This document shows, piece by piece, positions 1-6,041 of a stretch of 6,286 nt of DNA. The notes beneath the pieces were generated by a model, which saw only the letters and a list, made by a program, of their open reading frames with translations, ran no database searches and was not told where the DNA came from. This DNA comes from Thermoleophilaceae bacterium (GTDB lineage Bacteria; Actinomycetota; Thermoleophilia; Solirubrobacterales; Thermoleophilaceae): assembly GCA_013696905.1 (NCBI GenBank), contig JACCXP010000197.1:1-6286 (forward strand), written 5' to 3'. Position 1 is the first letter of the stretch, and each line of letters starts with the position of its first letter. Position numbers and translations under genes: made by a program.

Positions 1-1373
1 GGCCCGATGACGACCGCGGCGGCGCCGTCGCCGAAGATCATCCGCGACGTGCGCACCGTGCCGATCTTGTCCGAGAACTTCTCGGCGAAGACGACGAGCA
101 CGGGTCGCTCGACCTCCTGGAGGAGGCGCGTCGCTTCCGCGAGCCCGTAGGGAAAGCCCGCGCAGGCGGCGATCACGTCGAAGGAGCCGTGCGTCTGCTG
201 GATCCCGAGCTGGCCCGAGAGCCAGCTCGCGACCGAGGGGATCAGCGTCGTGCTCGTGCACGTGCAGAAGATCACCGAGCCGATCTCCTCGGGCTCGCGT
301 CCGGCCCCCTCGAGCGCGGCCTCGGCCGCCTCGAGCGATATCTGCTCGAGCCCGCGCTGCGTGTAGTAGCGCGACTGGATCCCGGTCTTGCGCGCGATGT
401 CGTCAGCCGACATCGACGACCAGTTGTAGGCCGAGTTGCGGATCACGTCGTCGTTCGTGCAGACGACCTCGCCCTTGACCGCGCTGAGCGCCTCGAGCCG
501 CGGCATTACCTTGAACTGCCGGCTCACCATCACCGGCGGGTAGGGCTTGACCGGCTTGTGCGCCTCGGGCGTGCGCGCTGTGCGCGGGCGAGCCTCGCCG
601 CCGTCGCGCACGCGCTCGATGAAGTCGAGCACCTGCCTGTCGCGCGGGCTGAAGAGGACCACGAAGTCGTCATCGCCGAGCGCGCCCACGTCCTCGAGGC
701 GGGTCTGCGACCGGTCCCACGGGTACTGGTTGTGGAGCACCATCGCCATCCGCCGCAGCGCCTCGAGCTCCGCCACGTCCTCGCTGGCGTCCCGGATCTG
801 CTCGTAGGCGTACGTCGGGTAGTCGGGGTCGTGGCCGGGCAGGCAGAACGTGAGCGCGCCGCGCTCGTTGAGGATCTCGGAGACCGTCGGCTTGATCGCC
901 GGGAGCTCGGTGGCGTGGTGGCGGCGGTTCGCGAACACGTCGAAGAGGACGTCGAAGATGCGGTCCTCGGCGTCAGGACCGAAGGCGGGCTCGAGGCGGT
1001 CGTAGGCGTCGCGCACGGCCGCCACCTTGCGCTCGCCGTCCTCCCAAGGGGTCACCGCCGGGAGGAAGACGTCCTCGCGCCCGCGCGGGACGTCGCGCCA
1101 GCGCGTCGGCCGCTTCTCGTACATCGTGAAGGCGTAGCGGTTGACCCAGAAGAGGTTGAGCGCGACGTCGCGCAGGAGGTCGTAGCGGGTCTCGTAGCCG
1201 CCCGACTCGACGCGCTCGAGGATGTCCGTGCCGGTCGGCGCCTTGGCCTCGAAGTCGCGCTCGATCACCGCGTCGAGCTGCTCGAGGCTCTCCATCACGG
1301 AGAAGTCGAGCGTCGGCAGGAAGTTGAACGGGAAGACGAGGCGGCCGTGGCTGTTGATGACGAATGGCTTCAC
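1..1373 (-). CDS. KAS III (FabH-type) protein with long uncharacterised N-terminal domain, 3' end off window
   Basis: The visible part is 457 residues, and the C-terminus lies beyond base 1. Residues about 279 onward form a 3-oxoacyl-ACP synthase III thiolase fold. The segments DDIARKTGIQSRYY, a CTCTST strand followed by IPSVASWLSGQLG, the nucleophile loop AACAGFPYG (catalytic Cys404, bases 162-164) and FGDGAAAVVIG are all typical of KAS III. The His and Asn of the triad would lie outside the window. KAS III enzymes condense an acyl-CoA with malonyl-ACP; the substrate here is unknown. Residues 1 to about 258 are soluble and rich in Trp, Tyr and Arg (for example FWVNRYAFTMYEKRPTRW), and I do not recognise the family. 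A Pro/Arg/Ala-rich linker (about 258-278) joins the halves. FabH itself is about 320 residues, so this is a clear N-terminal fusion. GTG at 1371-1373 is the only start codon between the upstream in-frame TGA and the conserved sequence. It has no well-placed Shine-Dalgarno and may be leaderless. The KAS III call is firm; the role of the N-terminal domain is open. Confidence 0.9.
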   Translation of the reverse strand, partial: MKPFVINSHGRLVFPFNFLPTLDFSVMESLEQLDAVIERDFEAKAPTGTDILERVESGGYETRYDLLRDVALNLFWVNRYAFTMYEKRPTRWRDVPRGREDVFLPAVTPWEDGERKVAAVRDAYDRLEPAFGPDAEDRIFDVLFDVFANRRHHATELPAIKPTVSEILNERGALTFCLPGHDPDYPTYAYEQIRDASEDVAELEALRRMAMVLHNQYPWDRSQTRLEDVGALGDDDFVVLFSPRDRQVLDFIERVRDGGEARPRTARTPEAHKPVKPYPPVMVSRQFKVMPRLEALSAVKGEVVCTNDDVIRNSAYNWSSMSADDIARKTGIQSRYYTQRGLEQISLEAAEAALEGAGREPEEIGSVIFCTCTSTTLIPSVASWLSGQLGIQQTHGSFDVIAACAGFPYGLAEATRLLQEVERPVLVVFAEKFSDKIGTVRTSRMIFGDGAAAVVIG

Positions 1374-1387
1374 GAAGCGCGAGTATG
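1374..1387 (-). promoter_or_regulatory. Candidate -10 box for a leaderless KAS III-fusion transcript
   Basis: Read on the minus strand, CATACT (1387-1382) sits 8 bases before the GTG start. This would place the transcription start at or next to the start codon. No ribosome binding site lies at a normal distance, since the nearest purine run (GGACAGG) is 14 bases away. A -35 box is not clear. The same GGCATA(C/G)T octamer precedes the gene starting at 4065. This is inferred from spacing and base pattern only. Confidence 0.35.
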
Positions 1388-1443
1388 CCTGTCCGCGGCG
1401 GTTCGGGGTAGTAAGACCGCTTCAGACCAACTAGGGAGGCCCG

Positions 1444-2307
1444 ATGGCGGCGAACGGCAAGAAGCGTGACAAGAAGGCAAAGGCGGCGAGCGAGGAGCGC
1501 CCGCGCCTCAAGCGCTCAGACTACGAGCAGCGCCTCGGCGAGCTCGAGATCGAGCTTGTGAAGATGCAGCAGTGGGTGAAGGAGCGCGGCCTGAAGGTCG
1601 TCGTGATCTTCGAGGGCCGCGACGCCGCCGGAAAGGGCGGGACGATCAAGCGCCTCGTCGAGCCGCTAAACCCGCGCGGAGCCACGATCGTCGCGCTGCC
1701 GGCGCCGTCCGACCGCGAGCGCACGCAGTGGTACTTCCAGCGCTACGTCGATCACCTGCCTGCGGCCGGCGAGATCGTCGTCTTCGATCGCAGCTGGTAC
1801 AACCGCGGCGGCGTCGAGCGGGTGCTCGGCTTCGCGACCGACGAGGAGTACCGCGAGTGGCTGCGCTCGTGCCCCGAGTTCGAGCGCATGCTCGTGCGCT
1901 CGGGGATCGTGCTGCTCAAGTACTGGTTCTCCGTCAGCGACGCCGAGCAGGAGCGCCGCTTCCAGGAGCGCGCTCAGGACCCGCTCAAGCGCTGGAAGCT
2001 GAGCCCGATGGACCTCAAGGCGCGCGAGCGCTGGGTCGACTTCTCGAAGGCGAAGGACGAGATGTTCTCCTACACGGACATCCCGGAGGCGCCCTGGTAC
2101 ACGATCGAGGCCGACGACAAGCGCCGCGCGCGCCTCAACTGCATCTCACATGTGCTCGACCGGATCGACTACCGCGACGTGCTGCCCGAGCCGATCGAGC
2201 TGCCGCCGCGACCCGAGCAGCACGACGACTACCAGCGGCCCCCGAAGGAGCAACACGTCGTGATCGAGGAGGAGTTCTTCAAGGAGGCGAGCGTGGGCAC
2301 GGCCTAG
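1444..2307 (+). CDS. ppk2: Polyphosphate kinase 2, class I type
   Basis: This 287-residue single-domain PPK2 transfers phosphate between inorganic polyphosphate and nucleoside di- or triphosphates, most likely in the cytoplasm. Class I enzymes mainly act on NDP/NTP pairs. Visible motifs are Walker [11 protein letters not shown] (57-66, Lys64), the following [13 protein letters not shown], the [19 protein letters not shown] segment (92-110), Walker [11 protein letters not shown] (112-121, Asp115-Arg116), and the lid region around KRWKLSPMD (172-180). Length and motif order match one-domain class I PPK2. The N-terminus carries a lysine-rich tail (KKRDKKAKA, residues 6-14) before the fold begins. 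The usual NRAGVE reads NRGGVE here. The ATG start is supported by GGGAGG at 1434-1439 with a 4-base spacer. The gene is divergent from the KAS III fusion and convergent with the glpQ-type gene, whose stop it overlaps. Substrate preference (ADP or GDP) cannot be read from the sequence. Confidence 0.95.
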   Translation: MAANGKKRDKKAKAASEERPRLKRSDYEQRLGELEIELVKMQQWVKERGLKVVVIFEGRDAAGKGGTIKRLVEPLNPRGATIVALPAPSDRERTQWYFQRYVDHLPAAGEIVVFDRSWYNRGGVERVLGFATDEEYREWLRSCPEFERMLVRSGIVLLKYWFSVSDAEQERRFQERAQDPLKRWKLSPMDLKARERWVDFSKAKDEMFSYTDIPEAPWYTIEADDKRRARLNCISHVLDRIDYRDVLPEPIELPPRPEQHDDYQRPPKEQHVVIEEEFFKEASVGTA

Positions 2308-3488
2308 CTCTCGCTCGCGGCGTCCTCCTGCAGCCAGAACAGCTCGCGCGAGGCGAAGGCGGTGTCCGGGAAGTCGGAGAAGAGGCCGTCGACGCCGAGC
2401 TCGTAGAAGCGCAGGTACTCGTTGACCGGGTTGCCCTCGTAGTCCGAGGCGAGCCGCCGCTGCTCGTTGCGGAACGTGTATGGGTGCACCAGGAGCCCGC
2501 GGGCGTGCGCGCGCTCGACGAGGTCGGTCGGGGCGAGCGTCTTGCGATCTGTGTCGTTGACGAGGCCGTCGCCGTTCGAGTCCGCGACCTTGCCGTCCGA
2601 GCTGAGCTTGATGGCGGCCGTCGGCAGGATGTAGGGCTTCCACGGGCCGATGCCGTCTGCGTAGCTGCTGATCTCGTCGAGACCGGCGTTAGTGACGAAG
2701 AACGCGAACGTACGCGCGCGCAGCTTCGGATCGCCCGAGACGGTCCAGTCGTAGGGCCGGTCGAGCGGCGCCGTGTAGTCGAGCGTGCCGTCCGGATTGA
2801 GGTCGTTGGCGTCGATCAGCTGGACGAGACGCACGCCGGTGATGCGGTTGAGGCGCTTCAGGTTCGACTGCTCGAACGACTGGATGAAGACGGGCGCGTG
2901 GCGGTCGTTCCAGCCGGCGCGCTCGAGCGCCGCGACGAGCTTGCCCTCGAGCGGAAGCCCGAGGCGCTGGTGATAGGTCGGGTGCTTCGTCTCGGGGTAG
3001 ATGCCGACCCTCGCGTGCTTCGCGACCGCGATCACCTCGGCGAGCGTGGGGATCTTGAAGCGGCCGTTGAACCGCTGCGGGCGATCGCTCATCGTCTGGA
3101 CCGCGCGCAACGTCTTGATCTCCGCGAGCGTGAAGTCTGAGGCGAACCAGCCCTCCTCCTCGGCGCCGTCGACGATCGCCTTGCGCTTGCGGCTCGCGAA
3201 CTCGGGGTGGTTCTTGACGTCGGTCGTCGTGGTGATGTTGGGCTCGTGGCGGGCGACCAGGTGACCATCCTTGGTGGAGACGAGATCGGGCTCGATGTAG
3301 TCGGCGCCGAGCTTGATCGCGAGCCTGTAGGAGGCGAGCGTGTGCTCGGGCAGGTAGCCACTCGCGCCGCGATGGCCGATCACGAGCGGCTTGTTCTCGT
3401 CGCGATCGCCGTCCGCGATCGCTGGGCTCGGGAGCGCGGCCACGAGCGCCGTCGTCAACCCGGTCAACCACAAGATCCGTCGCCTCAT
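2304..3488 (-). CDS. glpQ: Secreted glycerophosphodiester phosphodiesterase (GlpQ type)
   Basis: This is a 394-residue GDPD-family TIM-barrel enzyme that hydrolyses glycerophosphodiesters, from phospholipid turnover or scavenging, to glycerol-3-phosphate and an alcohol. Residues 1-25 form a Sec signal peptide: MRRR, a hydrophobic core, then SPAIA, with likely cleavage after Ala25. The enzyme is therefore exported. Family motifs are HRG (His39-Arg40), the metal ligands in YIEPDLV (Glu66, Asp68), the second catalytic His81 in ARHEP, and YPETKHP with Glu166. The C-terminal LVHPYTFR and [13 protein letters not shown] segments are typical of the GlpQ subgroup. Residues 303-314 form an EF-hand-like loop ([12 protein letters not shown]). 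An open frame extends 43 codons further upstream, but that stretch is Arg-rich and not signal-like. ATG 3486-3488 has GGAGG (3493-3497) 4 bases away, so I chose it. Length is normal and all key residues are present. Confidence 0.93.
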   Translation of the reverse strand: MRRRILWLTGLTTALVAALPSPAIADGDRDENKPLVIGHRGASGYLPEHTLASYRLAIKLGADYIEPDLVSTKDGHLVARHEPNITTTTDVKNHPEFASRKRKAIVDGAEEEGWFASDFTLAEIKTLRAVQTMSDRPQRFNGRFKIPTLAEVIAVAKHARVGIYPETKHPTYHQRLGLPLEGKLVAALERAGWNDRHAPVFIQSFEQSNLKRLNRITGVRLVQLIDANDLNPDGTLDYTAPLDRPYDWTVSGDPKLRARTFAFFVTNAGLDEISSYADGIGPWKPYILPTAAIKLSSDGKVADSNGDGLVNDTDRKTLAPTDLVERAHARGLLVHPYTFRNEQRRLASDYEGNPVNEYLRFYELGVDGLFSDFPDTAFASRELFWLQEDAASES

Positions 3489-3592
3489 CGTGCCTCCACT
3501 GTCCGCTTGCCTGGGGCGGCGACGATAACCTCGGCGGCGCGGGCGTCGTGTGAAGAGTTCGATACCCGTCGCCAAGCTACGATGGGAGCGCT
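3489..3592. promoter_or_regulatory. Divergent promoter region between glpQ and the GFA-family gene
   Basis: This 104-base non-coding gap must hold promoters for both flanking genes. For glpQ (minus strand), TATCGT at 3527-3522 could be a -10 box, giving a leader of roughly 25-30 bases that includes the GGAGG at 3493-3497. For the GFA gene (plus strand), TACGAT at 3578-3583 fits the TAnnnT pattern but lies only 9 bases from the TTG start. No convincing -35 boxes, operators or complete Pho boxes were seen. Confidence 0.4.
3584..3588 (+). promoter_or_regulatory. Ribosome binding site supporting a TTG start
   Basis: GGGAG lies 4 bases before TTG at 3593-3595, the same spacing as at ppk2 and glpQ. 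The nearby ATG at 3582-3584 is in another frame and ends almost at once in TGA, so it is not a rival start. This site decides the TTG start, although the TACGAT just upstream raises the alternative of a nearly leaderless message. Confidence 0.55.
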
Positions 3593-4018
3593 TTGAGCGC
3601 CGAGACGACGCTGCCACTCACGGGCGGCTGCGGCTGCGGGCGCGTGCGCTTCGAGGTGAGCGCTCCACCCCTATCCGCGGCGTACTGCCACTGCACGCGC
3701 TGCCAGCGACGCACGGGCACGGCGGCGTCCCCGAACGCGCGCGTCGAGCCGGGGTCCGTGCGCGTCGTGGCCGGTGAGCAGGAGCTGCGCTCATGGGTGC
3801 CCGAAGGGGGACTGCCCAAGGCCTTCTGCGCCGGCTGCGGCTCGGCGCTGTTCGCCCTCTCCGCCGACGACGGCTCGATCGTCAGCGTACGCCTCGGTGC
3901 CTTTGACGGCGACCCGGGCGTACGTCCGAGCGCGCACCAGTTCGTCGCCTACGCCGCATCGTGGGAGCAGATCCCCGAGGACGGCCTGCCGCGCCACCCG
4001 GAGGCGCGCCCGAGCTGA
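3593..4018 (+). CDS. GFA/CENP-V family zinc-binding protein
   Basis: This is a 141-residue protein of the Mss4-like fold family named after glutathione-dependent formaldehyde-activating enzyme. All seven family cysteines are visible. Cys13 and Cys15 ([10 protein letters not shown]) with Cys79 and Cys82 ([10 protein letters not shown]) match the structural zinc site. Cys32, Cys34 and Cys37 ([12 protein letters not shown]) match the second, catalytic-type zinc site of Gfa. Length is typical, and no signal peptide or membrane segment is present. In Gfa the protein is proposed to handle glutathione-formaldehyde adducts. Most family members are uncharacterised, and many actinobacteria use mycothiol instead of glutathione, so that substrate should not be assumed. 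The start is TTG, chosen because of GGGAG 4 bases upstream and because the conserved domain begins about ten residues later. It lies 46 bases before the next gene on the same strand, so co-transcription is possible. Confidence 0.88.
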   Translation: MSAETTLPLTGGCGCGRVRFEVSAPPLSAAYCHCTRCQRRTGTAASPNARVEPGSVRVVAGEQELRSWVPEGGLPKAFCAGCGSALFALSADDGSIVSVRLGAFDGDPGVRPSAHQFVAYAASWEQIPEDGLPRHPEARPS

Positions 4019-4052
4019 GGGACGCTCGGCCGCCGGCCCGGCTGGCGTAGGG

Positions 4053-4058
4053 CATAGT
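4053..4058 (+). promoter_or_regulatory. Candidate -10 box for a leaderless transcript
   Basis: CATAGT ends 6 bases before the ATG at 4065, so initiation about 7 bases downstream would fall on the start codon. The AGGGG between them is too close to the ATG to serve as a normal Shine-Dalgarno. The octamer GGCATAGT resembles GGCATACT upstream of the KAS III fusion gene. No clear -35 box is visible. This is based on spacing alone. Confidence 0.35.
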
Positions 4059-4064
4059 AGGGGT

Positions 4065-4703
4065 ATGCCAAATCTTCCCCCCGCGCGCAGCATCAAGATC
4101 TCGAGTGACGAGCGAGGGGGCTGGTCCTCGGACCGTCCCCGCCGCGACGGCGCCCCGCCCCGCCCCGCCGACCTCTCGGTGCGCAGCCGTGTGCTCGCCG
4201 CAGCCGAACGCCTGCGCTACTCCCCGGGGAGCCTGCTGCTGATCGTCTCGGCATCGCCCGCCGAACGCGACCGCTTCGTCGAGCGCATGGTGGAGAACCG
4301 CGCGTCGCTGCTCTCGCTCGACAAGGTGCGCGCGCTGCTCTCGGGACGGATCGCCGAGGACGAGATCGAGGGTCGCGCCGCCGAGCTGCTCGACGCGGCG
4401 GTGCTGAAGCGGCTCGAGGCGAACGAGACGGTGGTGATCCCCACCGAGGGGCTCGAGGTCGGCGAGCGCGAGCGCTACGTGCGCATGGCCGCGGCCGCCA
4501 AGCGACCCCGCCACCTGATCCTGGTCGAGACCGCGCGCGACCAGGTCCAAGAGGACGATCGCGCGACGCTCAACGATCTGCGCCGGCGCCTCGACGCCGG
4601 CGAGCTCGGCGCCGAGGGCTTCCAGACTGTCCTGCGCCTGAGCGCCGGCGCGGCCGCCGAGCTCAAGCGGATCGTCTTCCAGTCTGCGCCGCGGGACGAC
4701 TAG
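4065..4703 (+). CDS. Uncharacterised protein resembling a P-loop (AAA_33/PNKP-like) kinase with degenerate Walker A
   Basis: This 212-residue protein is soluble. Residues 1-37 are a Pro/Arg/Ser-rich tail that is probably disordered. Residues 38-205 follow the order of small P-loop kinases of the polynucleotide-kinase type: a hydrophobic strand LLLIVSAS (57-64) where the P-loop should start, SLDKVRALLSG (84-94) like the family's SDxxRxxL segment, a helix ending in KRLEANE, then TVVIPTEGL (122-130) like the usual strand TVVDATN, RERYVRMAAAAKR (135-147), LILVET (151-156), and a late GAEGFQTVLRL (172-182). The nucleotide-binding GxxGxGK(S/T) is absent and SASPAERDR stands in its place, so ATP binding of the usual kind is unlikely. 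The match is by motif order only, and the function is unknown. ATG 4065 is chosen because the reading frame further upstream overlaps the GFA gene. A pseudoenzyme, or an unrelated Rossmann-like protein, remains possible. Confidence 0.75.
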   Translation: MPNLPPARSIKISSDERGGWSSDRPRRDGAPPRPADLSVRSRVLAAAERLRYSPGSLLLIVSASPAERDRFVERMVENRASLLSLDKVRALLSGRIAEDEIEGRAAELLDAAVLKRLEANETVVIPTEGLEVGERERYVRMAAAAKRPRHLILVETARDQVQEDDRATLNDLRRRLDAGELGAEGFQTVLRLSAGAAAELKRIVFQSAPRDD

Positions 4704-4719
4704 CTGCTTCACCGAACTT

Positions 4720-4762
4720 TGGCGGCTTCTGGCCCAGCGCCGCCAGGAGGCCGGCTACCGGC
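4720..4762. terminator. Possible bidirectional terminator hairpins
   Basis: The 85-base gap between two converging genes holds two inverted repeats. TGGCGGC (4720-4726) pairs with GCCGCCA (4739-4745) around a 12-base loop. GCCGG (4750-4754) pairs with CCGGC (4758-4762) around a 3-base loop. No T-run follows on either strand, so classical intrinsic termination is not assured. The location makes a terminator role reasonable. Confidence 0.35.
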
Positions 4763-5625
4763 GCGGGCGGCTGACCGCGTACGCTCGCTCATCCGTTCGC
4801 GGTCTCGGTGGTGTCGGTGGGTTCGCCCCGACGTGAGGCGGGCTCGTCGTCGCGCAAGAGCGCCAAATAAGGGCTGTAGCGGAAGATGCGTCCCCTCTTA
4901 CCGCCCGTGATCTCGTTGAGCAGCCCCGCCCGCTCGAAGTGCCCGACGAGGTTGTTGGCGGTGGCGAAGGAGATCCCCAGGCGGTCCTTGACGAGGTTGA
5001 CGTTGACGAGCGGGCGGTCGTAGAGCAGGTAGAGCAGCCGGAGCCCGTTGAGCCCAGCACGCTCCTGGATCGCGTCGCGGTGGCGCTCGCGGAGCTGGAG
5101 GATCGCGCGCGCCGTCTCGGTCGCCTTGGTGGCGGTCTCGGCCGCCCCGCGCAGAAAGAACCGCAGCCAGCCCTCCCAGTCGTCACGCAGGCGGATCGCC
5201 ATCAGGCGGTCGTAGTACTCGGCGGGATTGCGCTTCAGGTAGTGGCTGAGATAGAGCAGTGGCCGGTGGAGCACCCCCCGAAGGACCAGCAGGAACGTGA
5301 CCAGCAGCCGTCCGACGCGGCCGTTGCCGTCGATGAACGGGTGAATCGTCTCAAATTGCGCGTGCGCAAGCCCGACGTGCGCGAGGACCGGCAGTGCATG
5401 CTCCTCGTGCAGGAAGCGCTCGAAGGCGTCGAGCGCGGCGTGCATGCCAGGTACGGCGGGCGGCACGAAGGTCGCCCGCTCGATCGGCGCGTTCTGCGGT
5501 CCGATCCAGTTCTGGTCTCGGCGGAACTCGCCCGGCCTGCGGTGCGCGCCGCGGCCCGTAGCCAGCAGCTCGCGGTGGATCTCGCGGATCAGCCGCTTGG
5601 GAAGCGGCAGCGTCGCCAATCGGTC

Positions 5626-5630
5626 GAGCC
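5626..5630 (-). other. Frameshift site within the Fic gene
   Basis: Upstream of here the Fic protein reads VVNYVRAMHYG in one frame. Downstream it continues as LDRLATLPLPKRLIREIH in the next frame. The minus-strand bases are GGCTCGAC; GGCCTCGAC would restore one continuous frame, so one C seems to be missing. No slippery heptamer is seen, so programmed frameshifting is not favoured. If uncorrected, the upstream frame ends at the stop codon at 5589-5591. Confidence 0.8.
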
Positions 5631-5997
5631 GTAGTGCATCGCGCGCACGTAGTTCACGACCTCGTCGACATCCTCCGGGAGGCCGGGCGCGGCCGGCTCG
5701 AGCTCGGCGGCGAGCAGGTCCTCGAGCGTGCTCTGCGTCCCCTCGATCTGCGAGGAGAGGACCGCTTCGCGGCGCACGTACATCGCTACGAAGAGGTCGG
5801 GGTTTGGAACTGTCTGGATGACGCCGTCGAGCCACCCGAGAGCCTGGTCCGCGGCTGACAGGAGCGCGAGCAGTTCGGCGTCGAAGGTGACGGGTGGATC
5901 CGGCGGCAGCGGCGCCGGCACGAACGCCTCGTAGCCACTGGCCTGCCGTTGGAAGATTCCCGCGCGTGACGCTGCGACCCTTGCAGTTACGTCGAGA

Positions 5998-6025
5998 TTG
6001 TCGATACGGAATGACGGCGTACCTT
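5998..6025 (+). promoter_or_regulatory. Candidate promoter for the RecB-like nuclease gene
   Basis: TTGTCG (5998-6003) and TACCTT (6020-6025) are separated by 16 bases and resemble -35 and -10 boxes. Initiation near 6032 would leave a leader of about 10 bases before ATG 6042. That leader has no Shine-Dalgarno. Matches to consensus are partial (4 of 6 and 3 of 6). Confidence 0.35.
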
Positions 6026-6041
6026 CGCCGCCGCAGCCCAC

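Larger units (their letters stand above)
4789..6041 (-). pseudogene. fic: Fic family protein (AMP-transferase type), frameshifted
   Basis: Joining two frames gives a class II Fic protein of at most about 417 residues. The upstream frame holds the Fic_N region (GYEAFVPAPLPPDPP, then AMYVRREAVL). It includes the inhibitory helix motif SSQIEG at 5756-5739, which fits (S/T)xxxE(G/N). The downstream frame holds the core motif HPFIDGNGRVGR (5343-5308), matching HxFx(D/E)GNGRxxR, and a C-terminal winged-helix-like segment (about 4870-5060). Intact relatives transfer AMP to hydroxyl side chains of target proteins and may autoregulate. The frame changes at 5626-5630, where GGCTC needs one more C to read through as AMHYG-LDRLATLPLP. 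The last in-frame start candidates before the conserved region are GTG 6041-6039 and TTG 6047-6045, both farther upstream than expected and without a ribosome site. The gene is either a decaying pseudogene or carries a base error. The 5' boundary given is the GTG and is uncertain. Confidence 0.85.

Noticed and set aside
189..1469. Long plus-strand open frame of 426 codons
   Set aside because: It is Arg/Ala/Val/Glu-rich with no recognisable domain and lies antisense to the KAS III fusion, whose frame shows clear family motifs. High GC creates such shadow frames.
1572..3140. Plus-strand open frame of 522 codons spanning ppk2 and glpQ
   Set aside because: It crosses the ends of two well-supported genes in another frame and has a low-complexity Arg/Ala composition.
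3550..3570. Possible Pho box upstream of glpQ
   Set aside because: Only one half-site resembling TTCACA is visible on the minus strand, with no tandem repeat, so phosphate control cannot be claimed from sequence.
3489..3617. 43-codon upstream extension of the glpQ frame
   Set aside because: It is Arg-rich, would bury the signal peptide inside the protein, and overlaps the divergent GFA gene. The internal ATG has a strong ribosome binding site.
3882..4712. Minus-strand open frame of 276 codons opposite the kinase-like gene
   Set aside because: It has no domain signal, a biased composition, and is antisense to two genes whose plus-strand frames make better sense.
5589..5635. Programmed ribosomal frameshift in the Fic gene
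   Set aside because: No slippery heptamer or clear downstream stimulatory structure is seen; a missing base explains the break more simply.
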